Below, piece after piece: positions 7,808 to 16,643 of a stretch of 35,837 nt of DNA. This DNA is from Oceanisphaera arctica (lineage in GTDB: Bacteria; Pseudomonadota; Gammaproteobacteria; Enterobacterales; Aeromonadaceae). Location: the NCBI RefSeq assembly GCF_002936955.1, contig NZ_MPZM01000033.1, positions 1 to 35,837 of the forward strand. Direction: 5' to 3'. Position 1 is the stretch's first letter. Every line of letters begins with the position of its first letter. A model generated the notes under the pieces. The model did not search any database and was not told where the DNA came from. It saw only the letters and a list, made by a program, of their open reading frames with translations. The translations under genes and the position numbers were made by a program.

Positions 7808-9603
7808 GTTTTTTGCTCCTGCTCCCGCTGTTGCTGCTGCAACTGCCATAGCTTGGCATAGCAGCCTTGGGCAGCCAGCAGCTCCTGATGGCTGCCCTGC
7901 TCGACAATACGACCCTGATCCATCACCAGAATATGGTCCGCATCCACTATGGTCGACAGCCGGTGGGCGATCACCAGGCTGGTCTGGCCGCGGGATACCT
8001 CGCGAATGGCCTGCAGTATGCTTTGCTCCGAACGGCTGTCGAGGGACGATGTCGCCTCGTCGAACACCAGTATCGGCGGCCGTTTGAGAATGGTGCGGGC
8101 AATGGCCACCCGCTGCTTTTCGCCGCCGCTGAGCTTGAGGCCGCGCTCGCCCACCAGGGTATTGTGCCCGTCCGGCAGCCGGGCGATAAAGTCATCCAGA
8201 TGCGCCAGCCTAATGGCCTCCTGCACCTCTTCTTCGCTGGCGTCGATGCGGCCGTAGCGAATGTTGTCGTAGATGGAGGCGTTAAACAGCACAGTGTCTT
8301 GCGGCACTATGCCGATGGCCCGGCGCAACGAGTCCTGAGTAACGGAACGAATATCTTGGCCGTCAATCAGCACGGCGCCCTCACCCACCTCGTAAAAACG
8401 AAACAACAGCTTGACCAAGGTCGACTTACCCGAACCGCTGGCCCCCACCACCGCCACCTTTTGCCGGGGCCGCACACTAAAACTGACCCGCTCCAGAATG
8501 GGCCTGTCCGGGCCATAACCGAAGCTGACCTCGCGAAACTCGATCTCGCCCCGGCTGATGGCAAGCGCAGGGGCATCAGGGGCATCCTTGATGGCCGGCG
8601 CCCGGCGCAACAGGTCGAACATGCGCTCCACATTGGCCATGGAGCCCTTCATTTCCCGATACACGAAACCGAGAAAGTTGAGCGGCATGAACAGCTGCAT
8701 CATGAAGGCGTTGATCAGCACGAAGTCACCCAGGGTCATGGTGCCGGCCACCACATTGCGCCCGGCCAGCACCATCATCACCGTCATCGCCAGGGCGATG
8801 ATCAGCGCCTGGCCGCCGTTGAGCGCAAACAGCGTCAGCCGGTTCTTGCGTCGCGCCTGCTCCCATTGGGCCAGATCCCGATCGTAGCGCGTGGCTTCAA
8901 AGCCTTCGTTGGTGAAATATTTCACCGTCTCGAAGTTGAGCAGACTGTCCACCGCCCGGGAATTGCTCTGGGAGTCGGCCTGGTTGGCGGCCCGCACATA
9001 GCCGGTGCGCCAGTCGGTGGCCACCACAGACCAGGCCACATACAGCACCACCGCCACTAGGGTGGTGAGCGCAAACCACACCGAATAGTTGACCAGCAAG
9101 ACCCCCACCACCAGGGCGATTTCGAACAGGGTCGGCACTATGTTGAACACCATGAAGCGCAGCAGAAAACTGACCCCCGACACGCCCCGCTCTATGTCTC
9201 GCGACAGGCCGCCGGTGCTGCGATTGAGGTGAAAGTCCAGCTCCAGCCGGTGCAGGTGGTTGAATACCGCCAGCCCGATGCGCCGCATGGCCCGCTCGGT
9301 CACCCGGCCAAACAGGGTGTCGCGAATTTCGCCGAACAGCACGTTGGCAAAACGCACCGAGCCATAGGCCAGCAGCAGCCCCAACGGCAACGCCAGTACC
9401 TTGTTCTCACCGGTGTCCATGGCATCGACGATGTACTTGAGAATAAAGGGCAGGCCCACGCTTGCCACCTTGGCCGCCACCAGGCAGCACAGGGCCAGAA
9501 ACACACGGCCACGATATTCGAGCAGATACGGCAGCAGGGTTCGCAGCGTCTGCCAGTTGAAGGAGGCGTCTTCCACCTCGGGATGATAAGAACCGCGTCG
9601 CAT
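7804..9603 (-). CDS. Atm1-type ABC exporter (fused permease and ATPase)
   Basis: A 599-residue half-transporter: an ABC transmembrane domain of about six helices (residues about 30-320) followed by a nucleotide-binding domain. Visible motifs are Walker A at 387-395 (GASGSGKST), the Q-loop IVPQDTVLFN near 432, signature LSGGEKQRVAIAR from 491, Walker B ILVFDEATSSLD from 511, and the H-loop His547. The block NFETVKYFTNEGFE (223-236) is the hallmark of the Atm1/ABCB7/HMT1 group, which exports glutathione-derived or glutathione-metal compounds. It is presumably a homodimer in the inner membrane. Substrate is inferred. It is translationally coupled to a DUF1294 gene and divergent from zntB across 127 bases. 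Confidence 0.92.
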   Translation of the reverse strand: MRRGSYHPEVEDASFNWQTLRTLLPYLLEYRGRVFLALCCLVAAKVASVGLPFILKYIVDAMDTGENKVLALPLGLLLAYGSVRFANVLFGEIRDTLFGRVTERAMRRIGLAVFNHLHRLELDFHLNRSTGGLSRDIERGVSGVSFLLRFMVFNIVPTLFEIALVVGVLLVNYSVWFALTTLVAVVLYVAWSVVATDWRTGYVRAANQADSQSNSRAVDSLLNFETVKYFTNEGFEATRYDRDLAQWEQARRKNRLTLFALNGGQALIIALAMTVMMVLAGRNVVAGTMTLGDFVLINAFMMQLFMPLNFLGFVYREMKGSMANVERMFDLLRRAPAIKDAPDAPALAISRGEIEFREVSFGYGPDRPILERVSFSVRPRQKVAVVGASGSGKSTLVKLLFRFYEVGEGAVLIDGQDIRSVTQDSLRRAIGIVPQDTVLFNASIYDNIRYGRIDASEEEVQEAIRLAHLDDFIARLPDGHNTLVGERGLKLSGGEKQRVAIARTILKRPPILVFDEATSSLDSRSEQSILQAIREVSRGQTSLVIAHRLSTIVDADHILVMDQGRIVEQGSHQELLAAQGCYAKLWQLQQQQREQEQKT

Positions 9604-9730
9604 GAGTCAGCCTGATACAAGGGAACAGAGATAACTTCATGATACTCCGTCCGGCGGAGTGTGCCCGCATGCTTCAGTTGAAACCGCTTTGGTGTAAGCT
9701 GAGCCCAGAGCCATTATCGGGAGACAAACC

Positions 9731-10696
9731 ATGGAACGGGTGCCAGAGAACAGCATCTACAGCCTGCAGCTGGATGGCGAGGGCGGCATGCAACCGCTGC
9801 CGGCAGGTTCGCCACTACCGGCTGCTGCGCCGGCCTGGGTGCATCTGGATTACGGCCAGCCGGATACGGAGCAGTGGCTGCTAAACACCACACTGCTGAA
9901 CGACAGCGCCCGCGAGGCATTGCTCGGCCAGAGCAGCCGGCCCAAGCTGGTGCGCCATGGCGACAACCTGCTGCTGATCCTGCGGGGCATCAACCACAAC
10001 AAGAACGACCGGCCGGAAGAAATGGTGGCGCTGCGCATCTTCATCAGCCCCCAACTTATTCTCAGCAGTCGGCGCCGCCCGCTGTTGTCGGAACAGGACG
10101 TTTACGAACAGCTGGCGGGACAGGGCGGCCCCGTCAATCCGGGCGACTGGCTGGTGGAAATCTGCGATGCCCTTACCGACAGGGCCGGCGAGTTCGTGGA
10201 GGCGCTGCACGATCAGATACTGGAGCTGGAAGAAGCGGTGCTGGAAAACGAAATGCCCGCCACCGGCCAGCTGGGCCGCATCCGCAAACAGCTGATCATG
10301 ATCCGCCGTTATCTTTCTCCCCAGCGGGATCTGGTGGCCCGGCTGGCCAGCGAGAAAATCGGCTGGCTGGACGACGACGACCGCCGCAGATTACTGGACA
10401 TCGCCGACCGGCTGCGTCGCTGGCTGGACGATCTGGACGCGGGCGTGGCCCGTACCGCCGTGCTGGCGGACGAAATCAACAATATGATGACCGAAGCCAC
10501 CAACCGCCGGGCTTATCAGATGTCGGTGATGGCGCTGCTGTTTTTGCCCGCCAGCTTTCTTACCGGTCTGTTCGGCATCAACCTGGGTGGCATGCCCGGT
10601 GCCGACAACCCGCTCGCCTTCTGGGCCTTCTGCCTGATACTCACCGGGCTGGCGGTGGGGCTCGGCCTCTGGCTCCGGCTGCGCCGCTGGTGGTAA
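9731..10696 (+). CDS. zntB: Zinc transporter ZntB (CorA superfamily)
   Basis: A 321-residue CorA-like metal transporter. A large cytoplasmic N-terminal domain with a long alpha-helical stalk (about residues 160-250) leads to two C-terminal transmembrane helices. The pore-entry motif is FGINLGGMPG; the GxN followed by LGG(M/I)PG is typical of ZntB rather than of Mg-transporting CorA (GMN...MPE). The second helix is followed by a basic RLRRWW end. ZntB works as a pentamer and moves zinc across the inner membrane. The ATG at 9731 has a GGGAGA ribosome-binding site. It is transcribed away from the Atm1-type exporter. Nearby genes do not suggest a metal-resistance island. Confidence 0.9.
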   Translation: MERVPENSIYSLQLDGEGGMQPLPAGSPLPAAAPAWVHLDYGQPDTEQWLLNTTLLNDSAREALLGQSSRPKLVRHGDNLLLILRGINHNKNDRPEEMVALRIFISPQLILSSRRRPLLSEQDVYEQLAGQGGPVNPGDWLVEICDALTDRAGEFVEALHDQILELEEAVLENEMPATGQLGRIRKQLIMIRRYLSPQRDLVARLASEKIGWLDDDDRRRLLDIADRLRRWLDDLDAGVARTAVLADEINNMMTEATNRRAYQMSVMALLFLPASFLTGLFGINLGGMPGADNPLAFWAFCLILTGLAVGLGLWLRLRRWW

Positions 10697-10726
10697 CGGC
10701 GCCAGCCAACCCCGAACGCCAGCCAT

Positions 10727-10755
10727 AAAAAAACCGGAGGGTTTTACCCCTCCGG
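10727..10755 (-). terminator. Intrinsic terminator of the TerC/CBS gene
   Basis: On the minus strand a CCGGAGGGG / CCCTCCGG stem-loop is followed by seven T. The plus strand lacks a T-run after the hairpin, so it mainly serves the minus-strand gene ending at 10781. Confidence 0.85.
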
Positions 10756-10780
10756 CCAGTTATCACATTAGCGCCGTGGC

Positions 10781-12313
10781 TCAGGCGGCCATCGGTGTGA
10801 TACGCACCTGAGCGATGCGGAAGTCGGCCACTTCAATCACCTCGAAGCGCAGATCTTCATGTTCGAACACGGCACCGGACTCCGGCAACTGACCGCTCCA
10901 GGCCAGCAGCATGCCGGCCAGGGTGGCGTATTCGTCATCCGGATCCACCAGCCCACGGCGCGACAACACCTGCTCCAGGTAATGCAGATCGGTGCTGCCC
11001 TTCACCAGCCAGCCGTGCTCTTCGAACAGTACTTCGGGATCTTCGTCCTGGTCCAGAAACTCGCCGACGATAGCTTCCAGCACATCGTGCGGTGTCACCA
11101 GACCCTGCACGGTACCGAACTCGTCGTTGACCAGCACCACGTTACCGCGCGCATCGCGCAGTACGTTGAGCAGACGGATCACACTGATGCTGTCCGGCAC
11201 TATGATGGAGTCGTTGCCTTGTGCCAGTTCGGCCAGGGTCTTGCCCTCTTTCAGGCCGGCCATCAGATCCTTGGCGCGCACCACGCCCAGCAGGTTATCC
11301 AGCTCGCCGTCGCACACCGGAAACTGGCTGTGAGAAGAAGCCATCAGCTCGGCTAACACCTCTTCGCGACTATCGGACACATCCAGCCAGGCAATATCGG
11401 ACCGTGGCGTCATCACAGTACGGATGGAGCGCTCGGCCAGCGACAGCACGCCGCTGATCATGTTGCGCTCTTCTTCCGCAAAGCCCTGCTCCCGGCTTTG
11501 TTCCGGGGTCTGTTCCGGCTCTTCCTGATCCTGGTCTTTGCCGCCCATCAGGCGAAAAATAGCGGCGGTGGTACGCTCACGCAGGGGCTGACGGGCTTCT
11601 TCCTTGGCGACATTGCGCTGGCCCATCTGGTTAAAGAATTCGATCAGCACCGAGAAACCGATGGCCGCATACAGGTAGCCCTTGGGGATATGGAAGCCGA
11701 AGCCTTCCGCCACCAGGCTGAAACCGATCATCAGCAGGAAGCTCAAACACAGCACCACTACGGTCGGGTGAGCGTTCACGAAATCGGTCAGTGACTTGGA
11801 GGCCACCACCATCACTATCATCGCCAGCACCACGGCGGTCATCATCACCGGCAGGCTGTCCACCATACCCACGGCGGTAATAATGGAGTCGAGCGAGAAC
11901 ACCGCATCCAGCACCAGGATCTGGGCAATCACCACACCGAATCCGGCATAGGCGGTGGTGGTTTCTTCCTCTCCCATCTTGCCTTCCAGCCGCTCGTGCA
12001 GCTCTGTGGTGGCCTTGTACAGCAGGAAGAGACCACCGGAAATCAGGATCAGATCCCGACCCGAGAAACTCAGTTCACCCAGGGTGATCAGCGGCGTGGT
12101 CAGGGTGACCAGCCAGGACACCACACTCAGCAGTGCCAGACGCATAAACAACGCCAGCGACAGACCGATAATTCGAGCCTTGTCGCGCTGATGCGGCGGC
12201 AATTTTTTAACCAGAATGGCAATAAAGACCAGGTTGTCGATACCCAGCACTATTTCCAGAATAATAAGTGTCAGCAAGCCCGCCCACATAGACGGATCCA
12301 TCAGGAATTCCAT
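10781..12313 (-). CDS. TerC family membrane protein with CBS and CorC/HlyC domains (YoaE/YegH-like)
   Basis: A 510-residue protein with three parts. An N-terminal TerC domain (about residues 1-235) starts [20 protein letters not shown], with the acidic intramembrane motif [15 protein letters not shown] and the second copy [17 protein letters not shown] charged linker (about 240-280) follows, then a CBS-domain pair (about 290-410, with [13 protein letters not shown] and [23 protein letters not shown]), and finally a CorC/HlyC transporter-associated domain ([15 protein letters not shown] to the end). E. coli YoaE and YegH have this layout. TerC proteins are linked to metal-ion (manganese/calcium) handling, but the role of this subgroup is unsettled. 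A terminator follows the stop. Confidence 0.9.
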   Translation of the reverse strand: MEFLMDPSMWAGLLTLIILEIVLGIDNLVFIAILVKKLPPHQRDKARIIGLSLALFMRLALLSVVSWLVTLTTPLITLGELSFSGRDLILISGGLFLLYKATTELHERLEGKMGEEETTTAYAGFGVVIAQILVLDAVFSLDSIITAVGMVDSLPVMMTAVVLAMIVMVVASKSLTDFVNAHPTVVVLCLSFLLMIGFSLVAEGFGFHIPKGYLYAAIGFSVLIEFFNQMGQRNVAKEEARQPLRERTTAAIFRLMGGKDQDQEEPEQTPEQSREQGFAEEERNMISGVLSLAERSIRTVMTPRSDIAWLDVSDSREEVLAELMASSHSQFPVCDGELDNLLGVVRAKDLMAGLKEGKTLAELAQGNDSIIVPDSISVIRLLNVLRDARGNVVLVNDEFGTVQGLVTPHDVLEAIVGEFLDQDEDPEVLFEEHGWLVKGSTDLHYLEQVLSRRGLVDPDDEYATLAGMLLAWSGQLPESGAVFEHEDLRFEVIEVADFRIAQVRITPMAA

Positions 12314-12687
12314 GATTTACCTCTTAAGAAAATGTCGATGCGCAGATCAGCGAATAGCACAGGCCATGCCGGCGAAATCAGTATAGCCGGGGCAGCAGAC
12401 AAATCCGGATGGGATGGCGAACGTCGGGGACGGCAAAAAACAGGGAGGAAGTGAAAATTCAGAACTCTGTTGCAAGCAACTTCGCGAGCAATCCATATGG
12501 TACACCGGCGATTGACCGGACCTCTTGGTTAAAATGAACGCATATCATAATGGCAAAAACGGGGCTGGCAAGACTATTTCGCAGCGAAGCCGACGACCGC
12601 ATGGACTGGCAGACGGATCCCCGAGCGGACCGGGCACGGTAAGGGTAAGATAAAAGCACCGATTACGGACGGAGCCGAGACCATGCC
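12314..12687. other. Gene-poor stretch upstream of the pxpC remnant
   Basis: About 370 bases without a recognisable gene. The part next to 12313 should hold the promoter of the TerC/CBS gene, with a TAAGAGGTAAAT-type leader on the minus strand. A 31-codon plus-strand frame at 12550-12642 has no family match that I can defend. The rest probably represents decayed sequence continuous with the pseudogene that follows. Confidence 0.5.
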
Positions 12688-12950
12688 CATCACTCTCGCC
12701 AGCTGCCCGCCGAGACCCTCCCCGACTACGGCGCAGAGCCCCGACTCGCAATGATCCCAGGCGCCCAGTTCCGCTTTTTTGAGGATCAAAGCCTGATCGA
12801 CGCCTTTAGCCAGCCCTGGCGGCTGGATCCTCGATCGGATCGCATGGGGATCCGGCTGAAAGGATCCATGTTTCACTGCAACATCGATGGCTGACCACCA
12901 CCGCCACGGACGCCCAGCAGCAGTACAGAGCGTTTCGGGCGCAGTTTTGA
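12688..12950 (+). pseudogene. Remnant of a second pxpC (AHS2) gene
   Basis: Plus-strand codons from about 12688 to 12891 read LPAETLPDYGAEPRLAMIPG, AQFRFFEDQSLIDAFSQPW and RLDPRSDRMGIRLKG. They align with residues about 175-236 of the intact PxpC upstream (LALIPGAQ, LFRAFNSPWAVDTRADRMGVRL). The frame then hits TGA at 12892. The following bases, in a different frame, encode DAQQQYRAFRAQF and a TGA at 12948, matching the PxpC C-terminus (AAQNQYRRFRAGF). About 60 codons are therefore deleted internally with a frameshift, and the N-terminal half is absent. Identity with the intact copy is moderate, so it is an old paralogue, not a recent duplication. No pxpA or pxpB relic is seen beside it. Confidence 0.85.
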
Positions 12951-12956
12951 AACAAC

Positions 12957-12987
12957 AAAAAGCCCGCCTTACTGAAGCGGGCTTTTT
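12957..12987. terminator. Intrinsic terminator after the pxpC remnant
   Basis: AAAAAGCCCGC (12957-12967) pairs perfectly with GCGGGCTTTTT (12977-12987) around a 9-base loop. It has A- and T-runs on opposite sides and so could work in both directions. It has survived while the gene in front of it decayed. Confidence 0.85.
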
Positions 12988-12998
12988 GTATACCTGTC

Positions 12999-13053
12999 AT
13001 ACCGGGCTTGACCCGGTATCTTTCTACAGAAAGATTCTGACTTTCGTCAGAAT
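12999..13053. repeat. Three adjacent hairpins, REP-like element
   Basis: Three short palindromes stand in a row: ATACCGGG / CCCGGTAT (12999-13019), TCTTTC / GAAAGA (about 13019-13034), and ATTCTGAC / GTCAGAAT (13034-13053). They lie just beyond the stop codon of the minus-strand tmm gene and next to the terminator at 12957. The CCGGG-CTTGA-CCCGG core resembles interspersed palindromic repeats common in proteobacterial intergenic regions. I see no second copy in this window. Confidence 0.65.
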
Positions 13054-13072
13054 GACGCTCTAAACAAAGATA

Positions 13073-14458
13073 TCAATCAACCTTGTCGAAGGTCTTGTTC
13101 TCGACAAAGTCGAGGGACATGAAGCTTTCCAGCGAGTCGTCCTTGATGTCCAGCCAGCGGGCGGGCAGCTTGGAAGCCATGGTGCCGGTCACGGTAGAGC
13201 GATAAGCGTTTTCCCGGAAGCCCATGATGTTCTCCTGCTTGTGCAGCAGCCACTCTTTGAGCAGATCCGCTTGTTTCTCTACCGCAAATTCCGGGTAGTC
13301 GGTGGCATCGTTCAAATCGCGAATGTAGCTGGCCTGAAAATCAATGGACGCATTGCAGCTAGCCAGGGCTTCATGACGGCTCAGCCACTGCTGCATGTCC
13401 TGCCGGCGCTCAAAGACCCCGGGCAGCGCTATCTTGCCCAGCATCACGTCCCGCGCATACCAGGCCTGGGCATCGAACATGTTGAAGGTGAAGTACTGAT
13501 CCTGCATGCCCAGATAGATCAGCTTGGGGTTGTTCTGGAAGAACACGCCTTTATACAGGTTATCCGGGTACAGGCAGTTGTTAGTCTGCAAGCGCAGCTC
13601 ATCGGGCAGGAAGGGAAAGTGGAACAGATAACCGGTACACATGATGATGGCGTCAAACTGTTTACTTGAACCGTCGGTAAAGTAGCCGATATTGCCTTCA
13701 AAATGCGCCAGTAGCGGCCTTTCTGCCATGCCTTCCGGCCAGTCGAAGCCGATGGGATTGCTGCGATAACTGATGGTGACCGACTTGGCGCCGTACTTGT
13801 GGCACTGGGAGCCGATGTCTTCCGCCGAATAGCTGGCGCCGATCAGCAGCACATTCTGATCCTTGAATTCCAGCGCATCCCGGAAGTCGTGGGCGTGCAA
13901 TACCCGGCCCGGGAACTGCTCTACACCCTCGAAATACGGCATGTTGGGGGTGGAGAAATGACCGGTCGCCACCACCACATGATCAAACTCGTTGGTTTCC
14001 TGCTCGCCGGTCTTGTGATTCATCACGGTGACGGTGAACTTCTCTGTGCCTTCGTCATAGGTCACCCAACGTACCGGGCATTCGAACCGGATGTATTTAA
14101 AAATGGCCTGCTTGTCTATTCGACCCATGATGTAGTCTTTAAGCAAGGCACACAGCGGCGGATAGGACGGAATGGCCCGACCAAAGTGTTCGTCGAAGGA
14201 GTAGTCGGCAAACTCCAGACATTCTTTGGGGCCATTGGACCACAAATACCGATACATGCTGCCATGAACTGGCTCGCCATTTTTATCTAAACCCGTGCGC
14301 CAGGTGTAATTCCACATGCCGCCGATATCACTTTGTTTTTCATAACAGACGATTTCCGGCAGGTCTTGAACCCCTGCCCGGCGAGCCGCCTCAAAAGCCC
14401 TTAACTGCGCCAAACCACTAGGACCTGCGCCTAAAATTGCTATTTTTTGCTTGCTCAA
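13073..14458 (-). CDS. tmm: Trimethylamine monooxygenase (flavin-containing monooxygenase)
   Basis: A 461-residue class B flavin monooxygenase closely resembling bacterial trimethylamine monooxygenase, which oxidises trimethylamine to trimethylamine N-oxide with NADPH and O2. Motifs: FAD-binding GAGPSG at 10-15; WNYTWRTG at 49-56; the active-site Asn75 within WSNGPKECLEFADY; VVVATGHFSTP near 161-171; the FMO fingerprint FPGRVLHAHDF at 182-192; and NADPH-binding GASYSAEDIG at 207-216. The start is TTG at 14458, with a good AAAGGAGA six bases upstream and no better ATG. No other trimethylamine genes (tdm, TMAO transporter) adjoin it. Other substrates such as dimethyl sulfide or indole are possible. 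Confidence 0.92.
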   Translation of the reverse strand: MSKQKIAILGAGPSGLAQLRAFEAARRAGVQDLPEIVCYEKQSDIGGMWNYTWRTGLDKNGEPVHGSMYRYLWSNGPKECLEFADYSFDEHFGRAIPSYPPLCALLKDYIMGRIDKQAIFKYIRFECPVRWVTYDEGTEKFTVTVMNHKTGEQETNEFDHVVVATGHFSTPNMPYFEGVEQFPGRVLHAHDFRDALEFKDQNVLLIGASYSAEDIGSQCHKYGAKSVTISYRSNPIGFDWPEGMAERPLLAHFEGNIGYFTDGSSKQFDAIIMCTGYLFHFPFLPDELRLQTNNCLYPDNLYKGVFFQNNPKLIYLGMQDQYFTFNMFDAQAWYARDVMLGKIALPGVFERRQDMQQWLSRHEALASCNASIDFQASYIRDLNDATDYPEFAVEKQADLLKEWLLHKQENIMGFRENAYRSTVTGTMASKLPARWLDIKDDSLESFMSLDFVENKTFDKVD

Positions 14459-14622
14459 AACTGTCTCCTTTAGTGCAATAACCTTGCCACTCTAAAGGAA
14501 TTAGTCGTTTGTTTACAGGCAAATGCGAAAAAACGCACTAAAAATAACCAAAAACACGAAACAATTGAGCACTAAGTTCTTATGTTAAAGACCTGAATGA
14601 ATACTTTATTCTGTACGACCGC

Positions 14623-15237
14623 TCAGCTCATCAGCCGCACCAGATCCTGTGCCGCCGTGCGCGGGCATTGCGCCTGACAGATGGCCGACACCAGCGCTAC
14701 CCCGTGCACACCAGTAGCCGCGATATCCTGCAAATTGGCGGCGTTAATGCCGCCAATAGCCACCAACGGCAGCGAACTCTGTGCCACGGCGCTGGCCAGT
14801 CCGTCGATACCCCACTCCTTGATGAGGTTGGTTTTGGTGGGAGTGGCAAAAATGGCGCTTAGCCCCAGGTAATCCACCGGTAACGATTCGGCCTCGAACA
14901 ACTGCTGCTCGGTTTCGACCGACAGGCCCAGCAACTTGTGCGGGCCGATAAGCTGGCGGGCCAACGCCGCCGGCATGTCCGACTGACCCAAATGCACTCC
15001 GTCTGCATCTACCGCCAGCGCCACATCGACCCGGTCGTTGATGATCAGCGGCACCCCGGTGCCTTGCAGCACCGTCTTTATGGCTTGCGCCCGTTCGATA
15101 AAGGCGCGCACATCGCCGTGTTTTTCGCGCACCTGCACCATGGTCACGCCGCCCCTGACTGCCTCGGCCACCACGGTTTTAAGGGTATCAACAGGCTGCC
15201 GGTCATCGGTGACCAGATATAAACGATAAGGATTCAT
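14623..15237 (-). CDS. thiE: Thiamine-phosphate synthase (stand-alone ThiE)
   Basis: ThiE joins hydroxymethylpyrimidine diphosphate and thiazole phosphate to give thiamine phosphate. The 204-residue TIM-barrel protein shows [10 protein letters not shown] near residue 33, [24 protein letters not shown], the phosphate loop region IFATPTKT, and [12 protein letters not shown] near the C-terminus. The ATG at 15237 overlaps the thiM stop (ATGA), so it is coupled to the thiazole kinase and probably serves thiazole salvage. A second ThiE domain is present as the C-terminal half of ThiDE in the de novo operon, so this function is duplicated in the window. Confidence 0.95.
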   Translation of the reverse strand: MNPYRLYLVTDDRQPVDTLKTVVAEAVRGGVTMVQVREKHGDVRAFIERAQAIKTVLQGTGVPLIINDRVDVALAVDADGVHLGQSDMPAALARQLIGPHKLLGLSVETEQQLFEAESLPVDYLGLSAIFATPTKTNLIKEWGIDGLASAVAQSSLPLVAIGGINAANLQDIAATGVHGVALVSAICQAQCPRTAAQDLVRLMS

Positions 15238-16037
15238 GGTTGCTCCATTCTCAGCCGCTGCATCAGGGTTTCTGCATCCAGGCGGTACAGGGCATCCAGC
15301 AGATTCAGCTGCAGGCTGCCCGGCCCTTGCGACTGCTCCGCCGCGATTTCACCGGCCACCCCCAACACGGCCGCTGCCGCCAGACCCGTGGTTTCGCCTA
15401 CGGCGGCGAAGGCGCCGGTCAGCGCCGACAGGGTACAGCCCATGCCGGTGACAAAGGGCATCATGGAGTGGCCGTTATGCAACCGGAATTCGCTATTATC
15501 TGTAACGATAATGTCTATTTTACCGGAGATCACCACACTGCAGCGATAGTACCGCACCAGATAACGGGCCGCCTCTACCGCCGCCTCGCTGGCATCCAGC
15601 GCATCCACGCCCTTGCTGTTGGCTTCTGCATTTGCGCCTGTTCCGGCGAGCGCGATGATTTCCGAAGCATTACCACGAATGATCAGTTGTTCCGCCGCTT
15701 CGGCGATGCGCCGGGATGTTTCGGTACGTAAAGAGCTGGCACCGCAACCCACAGGATCCAGCACCACCGGCTTGCCATGCTGGTTCGCCTGCTCCACCGC
15801 AAACATCATCCGCTCAATCCAGACGCTGTCCAGGGTACCGATGTTGATCACCAAGGCACCGGAAAAGGCCATCATCTCCGCCAGCTCGGCGCGAGAGTGC
15901 GCCATGATCGGCGATGCCCCCATCGCCAGCAGGCCATTGGCGGTGTTATTCATCACCACATAGTTGGTGATATTCAATACCAGCGGCTTCTGCTCACGAA
16001 CGGCGCTCAGGGCGGTGACGATTGTTTGTGTGTTCAT
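15234..16037 (-). CDS. thiM: Hydroxyethylthiazole kinase
   Basis: ThiM phosphorylates 4-methyl-5-(2-hydroxyethyl)thiazole for thiamine salvage. The 267-residue ribokinase-fold protein has the family opening [20 protein letters not shown] with MGASPIM, the [14 protein letters not shown] block near residue 90, [10 protein letters not shown], and the catalytic [15 protein letters not shown] segment. The ATG at 16037 follows AAGGAA. It is the first gene of a two-gene thiM-thiE unit. I find no TPP riboswitch in the short upstream gap: only 38 bases separate it from the preceding gene. Confidence 0.95.
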   Translation of the reverse strand: MNTQTIVTALSAVREQKPLVLNITNYVVMNNTANGLLAMGASPIMAHSRAELAEMMAFSGALVINIGTLDSVWIERMMFAVEQANQHGKPVVLDPVGCGASSLRTETSRRIAEAAEQLIIRGNASEIIALAGTGANAEANSKGVDALDASEAAVEAARYLVRYYRCSVVISGKIDIIVTDNSEFRLHNGHSMMPFVTGMGCTLSALTGAFAAVGETTGLAAAAVLGVAGEIAAEQSQGPGSLQLNLLDALYRLDAETLMQRLRMEQP

Positions 16038-16075
16038 ATAGTTCCTTGAAGGCCTTTGACACCTTGTTGGCTGTT

Positions 16076-16522
16076 TCAGCCGTCGATAGTGTTGTATCTG
16101 GGCAGGCCACGCTTGAAGCTGGCCGTGAAATAATGATTTGCCGCGTCAACAAAATAACATACGGACCAATCGTTACTCACATCACCATCCACCGGGAGCT
16201 CTATGCTCATCAGTTCGAAATCGTCCCGCCACTTTCCGGTGAACGCCTTTCCGGTCCATAGCTCGAAATCCGGCTCGAAGATTGGCCAGCACTGCCGAAA
16301 CAGTTCATCCAGGTCGGCAATACACCCTCGGTAGAATTCAACCTGCGGTGACCCCGGGCCAGCCAACCCCGCATTGATCAGCACCGACACCGGCTGCTCA
16401 CTTTCCCAATAGTCATTGGGCTCAGCTTTATCACCGCCCATGAACACGATTCTGCCGAAGAATTCATGATGCCTTTCAATCGGTGGCTTGCCGAACAACC
16501 TTTCCTTAAGCTTGCTTAACAT
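16076..16522 (-). CDS. Unrecognised protein
   Basis: A 148-residue, acidic, soluble protein that I do not recognise. It starts [14 protein letters not shown] at 16522, with an AAGGA about 11 bases upstream; the frame is open 20 more codons but without support. It has no signal peptide or membrane helix. It is rich in aromatic residues ([47 protein letters not shown]), suggesting a compact beta-rich fold. Its size and composition would fit stand-alone or immunity-like small proteins, but no partner toxin is nearby. It lies 38 bases upstream of thiM on the same strand and could share its transcript. Confidence 0.65.
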   Translation of the reverse strand: MLSKLKERLFGKPPIERHHEFFGRIVFMGGDKAEPNDYWESEQPVSVLINAGLAGPGSPQVEFYRGCIADLDELFRQCWPIFEPDFELWTGKAFTGKWRDDFELMSIELPVDGDVSNDWSVCYFVDAANHYFTASFKRGLPRYNTIDG

Positions 16523-16591
16523 CGTTGAACAATCCTTGTCTGTTAAGGAATGTAAAATATAAGACCTGACTCCTTTATTCACTAACCAAAC

Positions 16592-16619
16592 AAAAGGCCC
16601 GTAACAACGGGCCTTTTTT
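16592..16619. terminator. Intrinsic terminator after the TM2 gene
   Basis: AAAAGGCCCG / CGGGCCTTTTTT around a TAACAA loop. The A-run gives a T-run on the minus strand for the TM2-domain gene that ends at 16644. The plus strand also has six T. The stem is almost identical to the terminator at 17422-17446. Confidence 0.88.
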
Positions 16620-16643
16620 CAAACGAATCAACAGTAACAAATA

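Noticed and set aside
12550-12642. Short plus-strand frame with LARLFRSEADDRMDWQTDPRADR, faintly like the PxpC WAVDTRADRMG region
   Set aside because: The same PxpC region is already accounted for at 12811-12860, and the resemblance is confined to a few residues. It may be chance or a partial duplication; I cannot support it.
12610-12865. Cluster of GGATCC-containing palindromes
   Set aside because: The hexamers fall in the decayed coding sequence at irregular spacing and form no consistent repeat.
16038-16075. TPP riboswitch ahead of thiM
   Set aside because: Only 38 bases separate thiM from the upstream gene, and none of the THI-box motifs occurs there.
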